In this document: in pieces, positions 24,382 to 33,429 of the stretch
How positions within the stretch are numbered: the first letter of the stretch is position 1
Layout: every line of letters starts with the position of its first letter
NCBI RefSeq assembly: GCF_000719095.1
Contig: NZ_JOEH01000024.1
Location: 1-64,000, forward strand
Length of the DNA: 64,000 bases
Source of the DNA: Streptacidiphilus jeojiense
Lineage (GTDB): Bacteria > Actinomycetota > Actinomycetes > Streptomycetales > Streptomycetaceae
Reading direction: 5' to 3'
The notes under the pieces: generated by a model
The model's database searches: none
Seen by the model: only the letters and a program-made list of their open reading frames with translations
What the model was told of the DNA's origin: nothing
Translations under genes and position numbers: made by a program

Positions 24382-26163
24382 TCAGCTGACCGACAGGTCG
24401 TCCGCGTAGACGTTGCCCTGGGCGTACCAGCCGTGGACGTACACGGTGACGGTGCCGCTGGCGCCGGTGGTGAACGGCACCGTCAGCTTGGTCCAGCCGG
24501 TGCCGCTGGCCCAGGTGCTGGCGGTGGCGCCGCCGCTGACGCCCAGGTAGGCGTAGCTGCCCTGGACCCAACCGCTCAGCGTGTAGCTGTGGTTGGCGGC
24601 GAGGGTCAGCGTCTGGCCGCACTGGCCGGTCTGCGAGGAGGTCGGCACGACCTGCAGCGCGTGGCTGCCTGCGTGGACCGGGGAGCCGACCACGGCGCCG
24701 CCGGCCTGGCAGGTCCACGGGCTGAGGCTGCCGGTCTCGAAGTTCCCGTTCACCAGGGAGCCGGAGCCCCCGCCGCCCCCGCCGGTGCCGGTGACCGTGA
24801 GCGAGTAGGTCGCGGTGTGGCTGCCGGAGGCCGCGCTGCCGGTGACCGTGATCGGGTAGGTGCCGGCTGGCGCGGTCGCCGAGGCGGTCAGGGTGAGCGT
24901 GGCCGAGCCGCCGGCGGTGACCGAGGTCGGGCTGACGCTGGCGGTGACCCCGCTCGGTGCCCCGCTGGTGCTGAGGCTGACCGACTGCGCGCTGCCGGAG
25001 GTGACGGCGGTGCTCACCGTCGCCGTGGTGGAGGCCCCTTCGGCGACCGTGCCGGAGCCGGGGGCGACGCCGACCGAGAAGTCATTGGTCGGGACGGTGC
25101 TGCCGCCGCTGGTGAAGGGCTCCAGCGCATGGCTGAAGTCCCAGGTGCCCTGGGAGATCCCGGAGCAGGAGTCGGAGCCGCCGGTGCCGACGCAGCCGCC
25201 GTTGTCCCGCTGCAGCGCCCAGAAGGACAGGCTGGCCAGCCCCTTGCCGGCGGCCCAGCTCTCCACCGCCTTGGCGTCCGCGACCGTGGTGGTCTCGGCC
25301 GCTCCGTAGTCGTCGATGCCGGGCATCAGGGTGATCCCGATCATGCCCCAGAGCTGCGCCGAGGTCTTGCCCGGGTAGAGCGAGGCGAGCTGGTTGTACA
25401 GCCCGGTGGCGGCGCTCTCGGCGTCGTTGCCCATCTCGTGGGTGGCGCCGTCGTAGTAGTCGAAGGTCATGATGTTGGCGACGTCCACGCGGGCGTTGTT
25501 CTGCACCGCGTTCTGGAGCACGGCGAGTCCGCTGGAGGCCAGGCCGCTGGTGGTGGTCGGCAGCGTGTAGGAGAACTGCACGGTCCGGCCGTTGCTCGCG
25601 GCCCAGGCGTCGACCAGGGCGATCGCCTTGTTGCGGCGGTCGATCCCGGCGGTGTTGGTGAGCGAGTTGTCCTCGGTGTCGAGGTCGATCCGGGTGACGT
25701 TGTAGGTGGTGATGACGCTCTCGTAGGCCGCGGCGATGGCGTTGACGTCGGTGCAGCTGTCGGCGATCTCGGTCCCGGTGTCGTCGGCGGTGTAGCCGCC
25801 GAACGAGGGGATCACATTGCCGCCCTTGGCCTGGATGGCGCTGATGTCGCTGCCGAAGTTGGCGGCGGCGATGGGCGTGCTGCTGACCCCGTTCCAGTCC
25901 GGGGTGCAGGAGCCCTTGCTGGCGGTCTGGATGAAGGCCATGGAGAGGTAGTTGGCGCCGGACTGGCTGGACAGCGAGGTGAGGCTGTCGCCGTTGTACG
26001 CCTCGAAGTAGGGCGCGAACACATGCGCCGGGAGTGGGGTCCCGGTTGCCGCGTGCGCGGTGCCGGCTCCCCCGGCCAGGGCGCCGGTCGCCGCGGCGGC
26101 GACCGCGACCAGGCCGGTGAGCAGGGAGCGGAGCGGGCTGGACGGTGATGTGGTGCGTCTCAT
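24382..26163 (-). CDS. Secreted GH18 chitinase with carbohydrate-binding domain
   Basis: This 593-residue secreted enzyme has a signal peptide (cleavage near AHA-AT, residue 39), a GH18 catalytic barrel (about 45-350), a fibronectin/CalX-like beta domain (about 365-455), a Gly linker and a C-terminal CBM of about 130 residues (NGNFETGSLSPWTCQAGG onward). The catalytic DxDxE is DLDTE at 160-164; the first Asp of the longer DxxDxDxE motif is Thr, as in some chitinases. It hydrolyses chitin. A DasR-type site lies 57 bases upstream, so it is likely repressed by DasR and induced by N-acetylglucosamine. ATG 26163 has AGGAG upstream. Confidence 0.92.
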   Translation of the reverse strand: MRRTTSPSSPLRSLLTGLVAVAAAATGALAGGAGTAHAATGTPLPAHVFAPYFEAYNGDSLTSLSSQSGANYLSMAFIQTASKGSCTPDWNGVSSTPIAAANFGSDISAIQAKGGNVIPSFGGYTADDTGTEIADSCTDVNAIAAAYESVITTYNVTRIDLDTEDNSLTNTAGIDRRNKAIALVDAWAASNGRTVQFSYTLPTTTSGLASSGLAVLQNAVQNNARVDVANIMTFDYYDGATHEMGNDAESAATGLYNQLASLYPGKTSAQLWGMIGITLMPGIDDYGAAETTTVADAKAVESWAAGKGLASLSFWALQRDNGGCVGTGGSDSCSGISQGTWDFSHALEPFTSGGSTVPTNDFSVGVAPGSGTVAEGASTTATVSTAVTSGSAQSVSLSTSGAPSGVTASVSPTSVTAGGSATLTLTASATAPAGTYPITVTGSAASGSHTATYSLTVTGTGGGGGGSGSLVNGNFETGSLSPWTCQAGGAVVGSPVHAGSHALQVVPTSSQTGQCGQTLTLAANHSYTLSGWVQGSYAYLGVSGGATASTWASGTGWTKLTVPFTTGASGTVTVYVHGWYAQGNVYADDLSVS

Positions 26164-26220
26164 GCGGGCTCTCCTGTGGGGGTGTGACTGGTGGAGACCT
26201 CTGGCTGGACACTGACATCT

Positions 26221-26234
26221 TTGGACTAGACCAA
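26221..26234 (-). promoter_or_regulatory. DasR-responsive element (dre) for the chitinase
   Basis: Read on the minus strand, TTGGTCTAGTCCAA matches the dre core TGGTCTAGACCA with one mismatch. DasR represses chitin and aminosugar genes in streptomycetes. Confidence 0.8.
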
Positions 26235-26265
26235 TAAACTGTCAACACTCTTTCCAGTTATTTGG

Positions 26266-27012
26266 TCACTCCAGCAGTCCGGCCCGCAGCGCGTCCACCA
26301 ACTCGGGTTCCACGCCCAGCCGTTCCGTCGCGTAGCCGGACACGGAGCCGTAGGCCGCGCCGAGGTCGTCCAGCACGTGGCGCATGACCGCGGCCGGGGC
26401 GCGGCCGTAGCCGGGCCAGATCCGGTCGCGGTCCGGGTGGGCGGCGCGGTAGTCGGCGAGCAGCCGGTCGGTGGCCAGCTCGGTGCGGGCGAAGTCGGCG
26501 AGGACGTCGTCCTCGCCGACGCCGAGCAGGATGAGCACCAGGGCGGCGATCAGGCCGGTGCGGTCCTTGCCGGAGGCGCAGTGGAACACCAGCGGGCCGC
26601 CGTCGGGCCGGTCCGCGGCCGCGATCAGGTCCAGGGCCTGGCGGATCTCCTTCACCCCGTCCTCGGCGACCTCGGCGTAGCGGTCGGCGAGGTGGCGCCA
26701 GGGGTCGACGTCCGGGTCGATCGCCGCCTGGTCGTACGGGCGGTGCTCGATGCTGAGGTTGTGGTACTCCAGGCCGGGCTGCTCGGGGACCCGGCCGGCC
26801 CGCTCGATCTCCCACGGGTAGCGCAGGTCGATCACCGTGCGCACGCCGAGGGCGAGGAAGCGCCGGTGGTCGGCGCCGCCCGGGGTGAGCTTGCCGAGCG
26901 AGTCGGAGCGGTAGAGCCGTCCCCAGCGCACCGTACGGCCGTCCGCAGCGGCGTAGCCGCCCAGGTCGCGGAAGTTGTACAGCCGGTCGAACGCGATATG
27001 TCTCGTCGTCAT
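26266..27012 (-). CDS. Tyrosine-protein phosphatase
   Basis: This 248-residue protein has the phosphatase signature HCASGKDRTG (Cys and Arg of CX5R, near residue 146) and the N-terminal NFRDLGGY motif found in the PTP/DSP-like family of actinobacteria (Y_phosphatase3 type). Such enzymes dephosphorylate phosphotyrosine or phosphoinositides. Its ATG overlaps the stop of the upstream MFS gene, so the two form a coupled operon that diverges from a LysR regulator. Confidence 0.88.
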   Translation of the reverse strand: MTTRHIAFDRLYNFRDLGGYAAADGRTVRWGRLYRSDSLGKLTPGGADHRRFLALGVRTVIDLRYPWEIERAGRVPEQPGLEYHNLSIEHRPYDQAAIDPDVDPWRHLADRYAEVAEDGVKEIRQALDLIAAADRPDGGPLVFHCASGKDRTGLIAALVLILLGVGEDDVLADFARTELATDRLLADYRAAHPDRDRIWPGYGRAPAAVMRHVLDDLGAAYGSVSGYATERLGVEPELVDALRAGLLE

Positions 27013-28418
27013 CGGCCCAGGCTAGTGACCTTGCGGTGGCGGGCCACCAGCAGGGCCGACAGTGCGCAGGCCGCCGCCGGGATCAGCTCCGCCCAGGCCA
27101 GCGGCCGGGCCGAGGACCGCGCCCCGCTCTGACCCACCGTCACGAAGGCGCCCATGGCGGCGACTCCGATCGTCGCCCCGACCTGGCGGATCGAGCTGAG
27201 CAGCCCGCCGGCCGCCCCGGCGGTGCCCTCCGGGGCGGTCGTCACCACCGCTGCGACCAGGGCGGGCAGGGCGAAGGAGACGCCGAAGCCGCAGCAGAGC
27301 AGACCCACCGTCAGCCCGGCGTACGGTGCCCCGGCCAGGACGGCGGCGCCGAAGGCCAGGCTGCCGGTGACCAGCAGCAGGAGCCCGCCCAGCACCGGTT
27401 TGGCTGGGCCGATCCGGGCCACGATCCTGCCGGTGAGCAACGGGTTCACCGAGGGCGGCAGGGACATCGGGAGGAAGGCCAGACCTGTGGTCAACGGGCT
27501 GAGCCGCCACTGCTGTTGCAGCAGCAGCGGCAGGACGAAGATCATGCCGGTCATCGCGAAGGTCACCGCTGCGCCGGCCAGCAGCAGCCCGGGTATCCCC
27601 GGCGCCCGGAGCAGTGCGGCGGACACCACCGGGGCGGCGCTGCGGCGCTCCAGCCGGAACAGCAGCGTTCCCAGGGCGACGGCCCCGGCGCCGGAGCAGG
27701 CCGCGTGCAGCGGCGATCCCGAGCCGAGCGCGATCAGGGCGTCCGTCAGCAGCCCCAGCGTCGCGCAGGCCGCGAGCTGGGCCGGCCAGTCGATCGGGGT
27801 CCGCCCGCGCGGACCGCGGACCAGCGGGCCGGCGGTGAGCACCAGGGTGAGCGCCGCCAGCGGGACGTTGATCAGGAAGACCGCCCGCCAGCCGTCCAGG
27901 TCGACCAGCAGCCCGCCGAGCAGCGGGCCGCAGGCCATCGCGCTGCCGCTGATCGCGGCCCAGACGGAGACGGCCCTGGCCCGCTCGGCGGGCACCGGGT
28001 AGAGCCTGGTGATGATCGAGAGGGTGGCCGGCACGGTTGCCGCGGCGGCGGCTCCGAGCACCCCGCGCAGCAGCACCAGCGTCCACAGGTTCGGGGCGAA
28101 GGCGCTGAGCAGCGAGCCGAGGCCGAACACCGCGACGCCGATCCGGAGGGCGCGGTGCGCGCCGAAGCGGTCGCTGATCGCGCCGCCGGAGAGCAGCAGG
28201 GCGGCGAGGACCACGGTGTAGCCGGTGAACGCCCACTGCAGCCCGGCGGTCGAACTGCCCAGCGAGCGGGCCAGATCGGGTTCGGCCACGGACAGCACGG
28301 TGGTGTCGATGAGCACCATGAAGTACGCGGTGGAGATGCCGAGCAGGGCCCGGCGGCGGCCCGGCGGTGACGTGCCGGCCGCCGGCGTCCGGACGGCCGG
28401 GGTGAGCGAGGAGGTCAT
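27009..28418 (-). CDS. MFS drug-efflux-type transporter
   Basis: This 469-residue protein has 14 probable membrane segments and the DHA2 features LIDTTVLSVAEPDLARSLGSS in helix 1 and ISDRFGAHRALRIG in the loop 2-3 motif A; LLLSSIRQVGATIGVA is near the end. It should export small hydrophobic or drug-like compounds using the proton gradient. ATG 28418 is preceded by a short divergent region with a strong dyad at 28472, and the LysR gene is transcribed the other way, so LysR control is likely. Confidence 0.9.
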   Translation of the reverse strand: MTSSLTPAVRTPAAGTSPPGRRRALLGISTAYFMVLIDTTVLSVAEPDLARSLGSSTAGLQWAFTGYTVVLAALLLSGGAISDRFGAHRALRIGVAVFGLGSLLSAFAPNLWTLVLLRGVLGAAAAATVPATLSIITRLYPVPAERARAVSVWAAISGSAMACGPLLGGLLVDLDGWRAVFLINVPLAALTLVLTAGPLVRGPRGRTPIDWPAQLAACATLGLLTDALIALGSGSPLHAACSGAGAVALGTLLFRLERRSAAPVVSAALLRAPGIPGLLLAGAAVTFAMTGMIFVLPLLLQQQWRLSPLTTGLAFLPMSLPPSVNPLLTGRIVARIGPAKPVLGGLLLLVTGSLAFGAAVLAGAPYAGLTVGLLCCGFGVSFALPALVAAVVTTAPEGTAGAAGGLLSSIRQVGATIGVAAMGAFVTVGQSGARSSARPLAWAELIPAAACALSALLVARHRKVTSLGR

Positions 28419-28471
28419 GCCGCCAATGTCGCGTCGGCGCCCGGGCCGCTCCACCGGCTCCGCCTGACGCT

Positions 28472-28492
28472 GCGTTCGGAATATCCGAACGC
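28472..28492. promoter_or_regulatory. Operator-like dyad between MFS and LysR genes
   Basis: GCGTTCGGA-ATA-TCCGAACGC is a perfect 9-bp inverted repeat around three bases, 20 bases before the LysR start, and probably the LysR protein's own binding site. Confidence 0.75.
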
Positions 28493-28512
28493 CCGGCCGG
28501 GTTGGCCCGCCC

Positions 28513-29415
28513 ATGGAACTGCGGCAGCTGCGTACCTTCGAGGCGGTGGTCAACCACCGTACGGTCACCGACGCGGCGGCGGCGTTGGGGCTGGCGCCCT
28601 CGTCCGTCTCCGAGCAGATCCGGTCGCTGGAACGGTCGTTGGGGGTGGCGCTGTTCGACCGGGCGCCCCGGGGGATGACGCTCACCCCGGCCGGAGACCG
28701 GATGCTGGTCTGGTCGCGGCGGCTGCTGGACCAGGCCGAGCTGGCCCGTGCCGACGTGGTCGCCGCTCGGGCGCCGCTGCGGATCGGTGCGCTGGAGACC
28801 ATCGCGGCCACCCATGTGCCCGGCATGCTGGCCCGGCTCGCGGACCGCTGCCCCGAACTCCGGGTGGAGATCCGCTCGGACGCGTCCCGGGACCAGCTGC
28901 TGTCCGAGGTCGCCTCCGGAATGCTGGAGGCCGCACTGCTGCTGGACACCGAGGGTCCGCTGGGTGAGCTGGGGTTCCGGCTGCCGCCGGTCCGGCTGGA
29001 CTTCGTCGATCTGGAGCCGGTGCCGCTGGCGCTGGTCGCCGGACCGTCCCATCCGCTGGCCGGGGTCGCCGGGCTGACCAGGTCCGACCTGGCCGGCGAG
29101 CGGCTCTATGTGACCACGCCGGCCTGTTCGTTCTGGATGGCCGGCGAGCGGCTGCTCGGGGCCGACGTGGACCGGGTGCGCGCCGGGGGAGTCGCACTGA
29201 CCCGGGCCTGCGCGGAGCAGGGCCTGGGTATCGCGCTGCTACCGGAGTTCGCGGTGCGGGCCGCGCTGGAGGCGGGCAGCCTGGTCCGGCTGGACCTGCC
29301 GGTGCAGGCGCTGTCGATGCGGCTGGTGTGGCGTGGCGACCGCGAGGCCGTCCCCGGGCTGCGGGAGGTGCTCTACGCGGCGTCGGCGCTACCGTCGGCG
29401 CTACCGTCGGCCTGA
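28513..29415 (+). CDS. LysR family transcriptional regulator
   Basis: This 300-residue regulator has the LysR N-terminal HTH (MELRQLRTFEAVVNHRTVTDAAAALGLAPS then the LERSLGVALFDR helix) and a C-terminal periplasmic-binding-like effector domain. The linker and PLRIGALETIAATH start of the effector domain are typical. It is divergent from the MFS/phosphatase operon, the usual arrangement for a LysR regulator and its target. The last codons are a tandem repeat of a 12-base unit coding ALPS, which may vary in length between strains. Confidence 0.92.
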   Translation: MELRQLRTFEAVVNHRTVTDAAAALGLAPSSVSEQIRSLERSLGVALFDRAPRGMTLTPAGDRMLVWSRRLLDQAELARADVVAARAPLRIGALETIAATHVPGMLARLADRCPELRVEIRSDASRDQLLSEVASGMLEAALLLDTEGPLGELGFRLPPVRLDFVDLEPVPLALVAGPSHPLAGVAGLTRSDLAGERLYVTTPACSFWMAGERLLGADVDRVRAGGVALTRACAEQGLGIALLPEFAVRAALEAGSLVRLDLPVQALSMRLVWRGDREAVPGLREVLYAASALPSALPSA

Positions 29416-29428
29416 TCTCGCGGACCGG

Positions 29429-30091
29429 TCACTCGGCCAGTGCCTTCCGCTGCAGCAGGCGGCGCCGGCGCCGCTCGCGGAAGCCCACGTGCGGGCTCTG
29501 CACCAGCACGTTCCCGTGCTGCACCTGGCCGGAGACGGTCACCAGCAGCCGTACCGGCGTGCCGGGTTCCGGGGTGGCCGTGCGCTGCTGCATGTTGCCG
29601 CCGTGCAGTTCGACGCTGTCGAGCTGCACCACCACCTCGGGCGGGACGATCAGCCGGACGTTGCCGTGGCGCACGAAGATCTCCACGTCCAGTACGGGTG
29701 AGCTGATCGCGGCCTGGGTGAAGTCCAGCACCAGATTGCCGCTGCGGACCTCGACCTCCAGCCGGCGCGGCACGATCCAGGGGCCCATCCGCTGCAGGTT
29801 GGAGTGCCGGGCCTGGAGCCGGATCAGGTCCTTGGCGTCCGGGACCGGGACGGGGGCCGCGGGCAGCGGCGCGGTGCCGGTCGGCAGGTCCCGCACCAGG
29901 ACGGCCAACTCCCCGTAGGTGCGCGCCTCCAGGGCGGACCCGAGCCGCTCGTCCAGCTCCTCGGCGGTCAGCCGTCCGTCACCGGCGGCGACCCGCAGCT
30001 GCTCGACGATCTCGTCGCGGTCCTCGTGCGAGGCGCGGAGGGTGTGGCGGTCATCGGGGCGGTGATCATCTGTGATCGGATCTCGCGACAT
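29429..30091 (-). CDS. DUF1707 and LiaF-like domain protein
   Basis: This 220-residue cytoplasmic protein has an N-terminal DUF1707 domain (LRASHEDRDEIVEQLRVAAGDGRL, then LTAEELDERLGSALEARTYGEL) and a C-terminal beta-rich domain with repeated motifs such as RSGNLVLDFTQA and RHGNVRLIVPPEV, like the cell-wall-stress LiaF C-terminal domain. ATG 30091 is preceded by AGGA and a short CGCGA/TCGCG dyad. It is convergent with the LysR gene. A role in membrane or envelope stress signalling is plausible but not shown. Confidence 0.82.
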   Translation of the reverse strand: MSRDPITDDHRPDDRHTLRASHEDRDEIVEQLRVAAGDGRLTAEELDERLGSALEARTYGELAVLVRDLPTGTAPLPAAPVPVPDAKDLIRLQARHSNLQRMGPWIVPRRLEVEVRSGNLVLDFTQAAISSPVLDVEIFVRHGNVRLIVPPEVVVQLDSVELHGGNMQQRTATPEPGTPVRLLVTVSGQVQHGNVLVQSPHVGFRERRRRRLLQRKALAE

Positions 30092-30185
30092 ATCGCGTAT
30101 CCTATCGGCTGTCCCGCCGCCTGACGAGAGCACGCGTGGGGGTGGGCCTGGGAGCGGGCCTGGGCGCGGGCGACGGCCCGCGGGA

Positions 30186-31355
30186 TCAGCGTGCGGTGGT
30201 GCCGCGGCCGGGCTCGGGGGTGGTGCTCCGGATCCGGGTCAGGAACTCGGCGTTGCCGGAGGAGTCCCGCAGCCGCTCCAGCAGCAGCTCGACGGCCTGC
30301 TGCGGTCCCTGGGTCTGCAGGGCCCGGCGGAGCCGCCGCATCGCGTCCAACTCGTCCGGGGTGGTGAGCAGTTCCTCGCGACGGGTGCCGCTGGGGGCGG
30401 GGCTGATGGCGGGGAAGACCCGGTGCGAGGCGAGGGTGCGGTCGAGGCGGAGCTCCATGTTGCCGGTGCTCTTCAGCTCCTCGAAGTAGTAGTCGTCGGC
30501 TCGGGAGCCGGTCTCCACCAGGGCGGTGGCGATGATGGTCAGCGATCCGCCGCCCTCGATGCTGCGGGCCGCGCCGAAGAGCTTCTTGGGGGCCAGCAGG
30601 GCGCTCGCGTCCACGCCGCCGCTGAGGGTGCGGCCGCTGCCGGCGGTGGCGGTGGTGTTGTGGGCCCGGCACAGCCGGGTGATCGAGTCGAGCAGCAGGA
30701 CGACGTCCTCGCCGGCCTCGACCAGGCGCTTCGCCCGTTCGACGGCGAGCTCGGCCAGGGCCGTGTGCTCCTTGGCGGGCTGGTCGAAGGTGGAGGCCAG
30801 CACCTCGCCGCGGACGGACCGGCGCATGTCGGTGACCTCTTCGGGGCGCTCGTCCAGCAGCAGCACCATGAGCCGGCACTCGGGGTGGTTGCGGGCCACG
30901 GAGTCGGCGACGGCCTGCAGCACGGCGGTCTTGCCGGCCTTGGGCGGGGCGACGATCAACCCGCGCTGGCCCTTGCCGATGGGCGCCAGCAGGTCGATCA
31001 TCCGCGCGGTGAGGCCGGTCGGACCGGTCTCCAGCCGCAGCCGCTGATGCGGATGGACCGGGGTGAGGTCCGCGAAGTGCGGCCGTTTGAGCGCCAGTTC
31101 GGGCGCCCGGCCGTTGACGCGGACGATGGTCCCGGCGGCCGTCTCGACCAGGTCGCCGCGGCGCAGGCCGTAGCGGCGGATCTGCTGTGCGGTGATCCGT
31201 ACGTCGTCCGGCCCCGGCAGGTAGCCGCTGGTGCGCAGCACCCCGCCGGTGGCGTTGCGGCCGGTGGCGAGGTCGAAGACCCCGGCGGTGAGGGTGGTGA
31301 CGGGTGTTTCCGATGGTTCGGTGGTTTCTTTCGGGGGTTCAAGGATGGTGGTCAT
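30186..31355 (-). CDS. Short Rho-type transcription terminator paralogue
   Basis: This 389-residue protein has the Rho CSD-like RNA-binding domain (PDDVRITAQQIRRYGLRRGD near residue 60) and the hexameric ATPase with Walker A VAPPKAGKT, VLLLDERPEEV, LLDSITRLCRAHNT (Walker B), the Q-loop/R-loop region and TGNMELRL. It lacks the N-terminal helix bundle and the long Arg-rich insert usual in actinobacterial housekeeping Rho, which normally exceeds 600 residues. This is therefore a second, minimal Rho. ATG 31355 has AGAGGA upstream. Neighbours give no pathway link. A role in bicyclomycin tolerance or RNA-specific termination is possible. Confidence 0.88.
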   Translation of the reverse strand: MTTILEPPKETTEPSETPVTTLTAGVFDLATGRNATGGVLRTSGYLPGPDDVRITAQQIRRYGLRRGDLVETAAGTIVRVNGRAPELALKRPHFADLTPVHPHQRLRLETGPTGLTARMIDLLAPIGKGQRGLIVAPPKAGKTAVLQAVADSVARNHPECRLMVLLLDERPEEVTDMRRSVRGEVLASTFDQPAKEHTALAELAVERAKRLVEAGEDVVLLLDSITRLCRAHNTTATAGSGRTLSGGVDASALLAPKKLFGAARSIEGGGSLTIIATALVETGSRADDYYFEELKSTGNMELRLDRTLASHRVFPAISPAPSGTRREELLTTPDELDAMRRLRRALQTQGPQQAVELLLERLRDSSGNAEFLTRIRSTTPEPGRGTTAR

Positions 31356-31683
31356 GATATGGGTGTCCTCTCGCGGACAGGGCGAGGCAGGCGGCAGCAG
31401 GTGTCGGCAGGTGTCAGCTGGACATCGCCGGAAGAACGGCGGCGCGGCCTGCGGTGCAAGTGAGTGAAGGTGGAGCGGGGACTGCGTCTGGAAACCGGTC
31501 ACAGAAAGACGGGCTGCGTCAGAGGGCAGTCGGTGGTGCGAAGAAGTACGGGCGCCCAGAACGGCGGATCTCACGTACTGAGACCACGGTAACAGCATTC
31601 GGCCGCCGTGGGAAGGGGCCACCGGTGGAGCGCCGCGTCCCAGGCACTTGTGAGAGCGCTCTCAGTGGCCCACCATCAGGGCT
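31356..31683. other. Divergent leader and promoter region
   Basis: These 328 bases separate rho and the GNAT gene. No gene is seen. The rho side is likely a long 5' leader. The GNAT side carries a LacI-type palindrome. Confidence 0.55.
31651..31664. promoter_or_regulatory. LacI-family operator-like palindrome
   Basis: TGAGAGCGCTCTCA is a perfect 14-bp palindrome with the central CG typical of LacI-family sites, 19 bases before the GNAT start codon, where a bound repressor would block transcription or translation. Confidence 0.7.
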
Positions 31684-32304
31684 ATGACTCTGCGAGCAAC
31701 GGTCCGTCCGTACCGGCCGGAAGACCGCGACGCCCTGTACGACATCTGCGTGCGGACCGCCCACGACGGCGGCGACTCCCGGCACATCTACCCCGATCCG
31801 GAGCTGATGCCGAGCATCTTCGCCGCGCCCTACGCGGTCCTGGAGCCGGAGTTGGCCTTCGTCGTGGACGACGGCGAGCGGGCCGTCGGCTATGTCGTCG
31901 GCACCGCCGACACCGCGACCTTCGTCAAGCGCTACCGCACCGAGTGGCTGCCGACCCTGCTGGAGCGCTACCCGGAGCCGGAGCCGGACCGGGAGCCGTC
32001 GACGCCGACCGAGGTGATGGTGGGTCTGATGCACCGTCCGGAGCGGATGCTGGTGGCGGAGCTGGAGCGGTACCCGGCGCACCTGCACATCGACCTGCTG
32101 CCGAGCCACCAGCGGATGGGCCACGGCCGCGAGCTGATGGACGCGCTCTTCGGCGCGCTCCGCTCGGCCGGAGTGCCCGCGGTGCACCTGGGCATGGTCA
32201 CCGCCAACACCGCGGCCCGGGCCTTCTACGACCGCCTGGGCTTCCACGAGATCCCGGTCGCCGACCCCGGACCGCTCAGCTACCTGGGGCACTCGACGCA
32301 CTGA
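31684..32304 (+). CDS. GNAT family N-acetyltransferase
   Basis: This 206-residue protein has a GNAT fold: strand VRPYRPEDRDAL at the start, acetyl-CoA pyrophosphate loop HIDLLPSHQRMGHGRELMDAL (near residue 137, with the Q/RxxGxG/A-type RMGHG), and the closing NTAARAFYDRLGFHEI. A central insert at 75-125 is longer than in minimal GNATs. The substrate is unknown; a similar domain occurs with bacterial O-GlcNAcases. Its 3' end overlaps the opposing AraC-type gene by 29 bases. Confidence 0.85.
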   Translation: MTLRATVRPYRPEDRDALYDICVRTAHDGGDSRHIYPDPELMPSIFAAPYAVLEPELAFVVDDGERAVGYVVGTADTATFVKRYRTEWLPTLLERYPEPEPDREPSTPTEVMVGLMHRPERMLVAELERYPAHLHIDLLPSHQRMGHGRELMDALFGALRSAGVPAVHLGMVTANTAARAFYDRLGFHEIPVADPGPLSYLGHSTH

Positions 32305-33283
32305 GCCCCGTCCCCGGCGTCGTTCCCGTTCCCGTCCCCGGCGTCGGGCCGGAGTAGCGGCGGCGGTAGGCGGTGGGGGTGAGCCGGACCCGGCGCGACA
32401 GATGGTGCCGCAGCGAGTCCGCACTGCCCAGGCCGCTGCGCTCGGCGACCCGTTCCACCGGGAGGTCGGTGAGTTCCAGCAGCTCCCGGGCCCGGTCCAC
32501 GCGCTGGTCCAGCAGCCACTGGAGCGGCGTCAGCCCGGTCTCGGCCTGGAACCTGCGGGTGAGGGTGCGGACGCTGGTGTGGGCATGGGCGGCCAGGTCG
32601 ACCAGCGCGAGCGGCTGGTCGAGCCGGCCGAGCGCCCAGGCCCGGGTCCCGGCGAGCGAGAACGCGCCGGCTGCGGACGGCGGCTCCGCGGCCACCTGGG
32701 CCTGGTCGCCGTACCGGGCCGGCGAGACCACCGCGAGCCGGGCCACTGCGGCCGCCACCGCCGCGCCGTGGTCGGACCGCACCAGGTGCAGGCACAGGTC
32801 CATCCCGGCCGCGAGCCCGGCCGAGGTGAGCACCGCGCCGTCGTCGACGAAGAGCACGTCGCCGACCACGTCCACGGCCGGGAAGCGCTGCGCCAGCTCG
32901 GCCGAGAACGGCCAGTAGGTGGTGGCCCGGTGCCCGTCGAGCAGCCCGGCCTGGGCGAGGACGAAGGCCCCGGTGCAGATGGACGCGATCCGGCTGCCGG
33001 CGGCCGCGGCCCGGCGCAGGGCCGCCAGCACCCGGGGGTCGGCCTCGCTGCGGGCGCCGGTGCCGGTGACGATCACGGTGTCGGCGCCGTCCACCACCTC
33101 CAGCCCGTGCCGGACCGAGACCTGCAGGCCGCCGTAGGCCTCGACCAGTCCGGGGTCGGGGGCGCCGACCCGTACCTCGTAGGCGGGGGCACCGTTCACC
33201 AGGGCCGAGCCGAAGACCAGTTCGGGGATGGACAGGTCGAAGGTGGTGGCCGGGGGTACGGCCAGGACGGCGACGCGGTGCAT
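32276..33283 (-). CDS. GlxA/AraC-family regulator with DJ-1/PfpI domain
   Basis: This 335-residue regulator has an N-terminal DJ-1/PfpI-like domain (VAVLAVPPATTFDLSIPEL; ASICTGAFVLAQAG with the conserved Cys) and a C-terminal AraC double HTH (HTSVRTLTRRFQAETGLTP then VAERSGLGSADSLRHHLSRR). This is the GlxA/FtrA architecture. ATG 33283 has GGAGG upstream. The tail is a Pro/Gly/Thr repeat that runs into the opposing GNAT gene. It may regulate the divergent epimerase gene 146 bases away. Confidence 0.88.
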   Translation of the reverse strand: MHRVAVLAVPPATTFDLSIPELVFGSALVNGAPAYEVRVGAPDPGLVEAYGGLQVSVRHGLEVVDGADTVIVTGTGARSEADPRVLAALRRAAAAGSRIASICTGAFVLAQAGLLDGHRATTYWPFSAELAQRFPAVDVVGDVLFVDDGAVLTSAGLAAGMDLCLHLVRSDHGAAVAAAVARLAVVSPARYGDQAQVAAEPPSAAGAFSLAGTRAWALGRLDQPLALVDLAAHAHTSVRTLTRRFQAETGLTPLQWLLDQRVDRARELLELTDLPVERVAERSGLGSADSLRHHLSRRVRLTPTAYRRRYSGPTPGTGTGTTPGTGLSASSAPGS

Positions 33284-33429
33284 GGCCGGATCCTCCGGTT
33301 CTCGGTCGTTTTCGCCGGTGGTCGCCGACCGGGCGGCGGCCGCAGGCTGGAAGCGCGGCCCGCTCCGAGCAGCAACTCCCCTCGGAGCCGGGCCCATTCC
33401 CGCTGCGCCCACCCTTGTCTGGAGCTCTC

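Noticed and set aside
24433..26148. A 571-residue plus-strand frame over the chitinase
   Set aside because: It consists of low-complexity Gly/Arg/Ala text antisense to a well-supported GH18 enzyme.
29385..29415. Tandem 12-base units at the end of the LysR gene as phase-variation DNA
   Set aside because: Two full in-frame units would only change the C-terminal tail length by four residues; no frame switching is possible.
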